A DNA stretch of 64,000 bases from DASVBE01 sp963770375 (GTDB lineage Bacteria; Actinomycetota; Actinomycetes; Streptosporangiales; Streptosporangiaceae), in assembly GCA_963770375.1 (NCBI GenBank), contig CAVYPM010000006.1, forward strand, positions 1 to 64,000, in the 5' to 3' direction. This document shows, piece after piece, positions 62,463 through 64,000 of this stretch. Numbering within the stretch: the stretch's first letter is position 1; every line of letters starts with the position of its first letter. Both the position numbers and the translations under genes were made by a program. The notes beneath the pieces are model-generated. The model ran no database searches. It saw only the letters and a list, made by a program, of their open reading frames with translations, and was not told the origin of the DNA.

Positions 62463-63575
62463 CTAATCACCGCCGGGGTGAACCCCGGTCAGCACGGCCT
62501 CCCCTGATCCCGCGGTGACCTGGCCGGCCACCCAGGCCGGCACGCCCCGCGCGGCCAGCAGCCCGAGCGCGGGCCCGGCCGCGTCCGGCGCGACCACCGC
62601 GATCATCCCGATGCCCAGGTTGAAGACCCGCTCCATCTCCGCATCCGCGATACCGCCGTGCCGGGCCAGCAGCCCGAACACCGGCGGCGGGCGCCAGGTG
62701 CCCCGGTCCAGCGCGGCCCCGGCGCCGGGCGGCAGCACCCGGCTCAGGTTGGCCGCCAGCCCGCCCCCGGTGATGTGCGCGAACGCGTGCACCTCGCAGG
62801 CGTCAGCGAGGGCCAGGCAGTCCAGCGCGTAGATGCGGGTCGGCTCGAGCAGCTCGTCGCCCAGCGTGCGGCCCAGGCCGCCCGGATCCCGGTCCAGCGG
62901 CAGCTCCCGGCCCGGCTCGTCGATCACCTTGCGGACCAGCGAGAACCCGTTGGAGTGCAGCCCCGAGGAGGCCATCGCGATCAGCACGTCACCAGGCCGG
63001 ACCCGGCCGGGGCCGAGCAGCCGGTCCGCCTCCACCACCCCGGTGGCCGCGCCGGCCAGGTCGAAGTCATCCGGCCCAAGATGACCGGGGTGCTCGGCCG
63101 TCTCGCCGCCGAGCAGCGCGCAGCCGGCCAGCACGCAGCCCTCCGCCACGCCGGTCACGATCGCGGCCACCCGCTCGGGATGGACCCGCCCGCACACCAC
63201 GTAGTCGGTCATGAACAGCGGCTCGGCCCCGCACACCACCAGGTCGTCCACCACCATCGCGACCAGGTCCTGGCCCACGGTGCCGTACCGGCCAGCCCGC
63301 TGCGCGATCGTCACCTTGGTCCCGACCCCGTCGGTCGCGGTGGCCAGCACCGGCCGCCGGTAGGAGGCCAGCTTGCTCGCGTCGAACAGCCCGGCGAACC
63401 CCCCGATCCCCCCGATCACCTCGGGCCGCGCGGTCCGCGCCACCGCGGCCCGCATCAGCTCGACGGCCCGGTCCCCGGCCTCGATATCCACCCCGGCCGC
63501 GGCGTAGCTGACCGGGCCGGGCCGGCCGGTCCCGGTCACTGGGCCAGGCCCGCCCTCCGGGCCCGGCCCGGTCAC
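62463..63575 (-). CDS. purM: Phosphoribosylformylglycinamidine cyclo-ligase PurM
   Basis: The protein has SYAAAGVDIEAGDRAVELMR, ATDGVGTKVTIAQRAGRYGT, GQDLVAMVVDDLVVCGAEPL with FMTDYVVCG, and GCALLGGETAEHPGH. The C-terminal part has HITGGGLAANLSRVLPPG. PurM makes aminoimidazole ribotide from FGAM and ATP in purine synthesis. A 25-residue Gly/Pro-rich leader precedes the domain. The GTG start overlaps the purF stop (GTGA), so the genes are translationally coupled. Confidence 0.97.
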   Translation of the reverse strand: MTGPGPEGGPGPVTGTGRPGPVSYAAAGVDIEAGDRAVELMRAAVARTARPEVIGGIGGFAGLFDASKLASYRRPVLATATDGVGTKVTIAQRAGRYGTVGQDLVAMVVDDLVVCGAEPLFMTDYVVCGRVHPERVAAIVTGVAEGCVLAGCALLGGETAEHPGHLGPDDFDLAGAATGVVEADRLLGPGRVRPGDVLIAMASSGLHSNGFSLVRKVIDEPGRELPLDRDPGGLGRTLGDELLEPTRIYALDCLALADACEVHAFAHITGGGLAANLSRVLPPGAGAALDRGTWRPPPVFGLLARHGGIADAEMERVFNLGIGMIAVVAPDAAGPALGLLAARGVPAWVAGQVTAGSGEAVLTGVHPGGD

Positions 63576-64000
63576 CCCGTTTCCAGCAGGTGCTTGCCCC
63601 GCTCGGATTCGGCCACCGGGATGGGATACCGGCCGTCGAAGCAGGCCCGGCACAGCCGGCTGGCCGGCAGCGTGGTCGCCGCGGTCAGCCCCTCCAGCGA
63701 CACGTAGCCGAGCGAGTCCGCGCCCAGCAGGTCCCTGATCTGCTCCACCGACTGGTGCCCGGCGATCAGCTCGGCGCGGGTCGCGAAGTCGATCCCGTAG
63801 AAGCACGGCCAGATCACCGGCGGGCTGGAGATCCGCACGTGCACCTCGGCCGCCCCGGCCTCGCGCAGCATGGCCACGATGGCCTGCTGGGTGTTGCCGC
63901 GGACGATCGAGTCGTCGACGACCACCACCCGCTGGCCGGCGATCACGTCCCGCAGCGGGTTGAGCTTGAGCCGGATCCCCAGCTTGCGGATGGTCTGGCT
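63572..64000 (-). CDS. purF: Amidophosphoribosyltransferase PurF, C-terminal part (cut by window edge)
   Basis: The visible 142 residues include QTIRKLGIRLKLNPLRDVI, then VVVVDDSIVRGNTQQAIVAM, which is the PRPP-binding signature. SSPPVIWPCFYGIDFATRAE and ADSLGYVSLEGL follow, and RLCRACFDGRYPIP near the end holds the iron-sulphur Cys pair. PurF commits PRPP to purine synthesis using glutamine. The N-terminal glutaminase domain lies beyond the right edge. It is followed at once by purM. Confidence 0.97.
   Translation of the reverse strand, partial: SQTIRKLGIRLKLNPLRDVIAGQRVVVVDDSIVRGNTQQAIVAMLREAGAAEVHVRISSPPVIWPCFYGIDFATRAELIAGHQSVEQIRDLLGADSLGYVSLEGLTAATTLPASRLCRACFDGRYPIPVAESERGKHLLETG

Noticed and set aside
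1..64000. tRNA, rRNA, integrase, transposase or phage genes
   Set aside because: I looked for conserved tRNA arms, rRNA segments and recombinase motifs on both strands and found none I could support.

Overview
The window is high-GC DNA from an actinomycete (Actinomycetota). The clearest taxonomic marks lie at the right end: a 67-residue BldC-type regulator, a conserved hypothetical protein, a valine/leucine-type dehydrogenase, a DUF3073 protein, purM and purF, in an order I recall from Streptomyces-like genomes. GTG starts, GTGA/ATGA stop-start overlaps, an ECF42-type sigma factor, DUF6458/DUF6328 proteins and a large LuxR-type ATPase regulator fit the same group. I saw no rRNA, tRNA or CRISPR.

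Layout. 0-7.4 kb: small envelope and stress genes (UspA, a CYTH-CHAD protein, a YihY/BrkB membrane protein, small membrane proteins, a secreted protein). 7.5-11.9 kb: a DUF885 peptidase-like protein, a TetR regulator divergent from an FAD monooxygenase across a two-site operator, and a cyclic-nucleotide-binding protein. 12-20.8 kb, minus strand: a tightly packed bacterial microcompartment (BMC) operon of the RMM/aminoacetone-utilization type. It holds a class III aminotransferase-like phospho-lyase, an aldehyde dehydrogenase with an encapsulation-peptide tail, two tandem-domain shell proteins, a small helix-repeat protein, BMC-P, BMC-H, an amino-alcohol kinase, an SDR dehydrogenase, a GntR regulator and an acetamidase/formamidase. 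21.2-30.6 kb, divergent: an amino-acid-type permease, then FGGY kinase, glycerol-1-phosphate-dehydrogenase-like enzyme, HAD phosphatase, TIM-barrel protein, glycerol-kinase-like FGGY protein and GlpD-like oxidase. 30.6-54.8 kb: mixed accessory and housekeeping genes, including a DGPF/ECF42 pair, an AlkZ-like DNA glycosylase, a CapA lipoprotein, an ATP-dependent DNA ligase, a DrrAB-type exporter with a divergent TetR regulator, a cold-shock protein, ArfB, a TmpA/TmpB-like organophosphonate oxygenase pair and a LuxR-type regulator. 54.8-56.2 kb: lower-GC DNA with decayed remains of a toxin-like gene and a second gene. 56.3-64 kb: MscL, a Pol I-family polymerase, BldC and the vdh-purM-purF block.

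Functionally, the BMC operon should take an amino alcohol such as 1-amino-2-propanol (from aminoacetone) through a phosphorylated intermediate to an aldehyde that is oxidised inside the shell. The permease may bring in the substrate. The neighbouring polyol block would end in dihydroxyacetone phosphate. Whether the two form one regulon is open.

Caution: nearly every gene between about 16.9 and 30.3 kb carries single-base frameshifts, while flanking genes are mostly intact. The encoded families stay recognisable across the shifts, so assembly indels are more likely than decay. I annotate these as whole genes and state the breaks.
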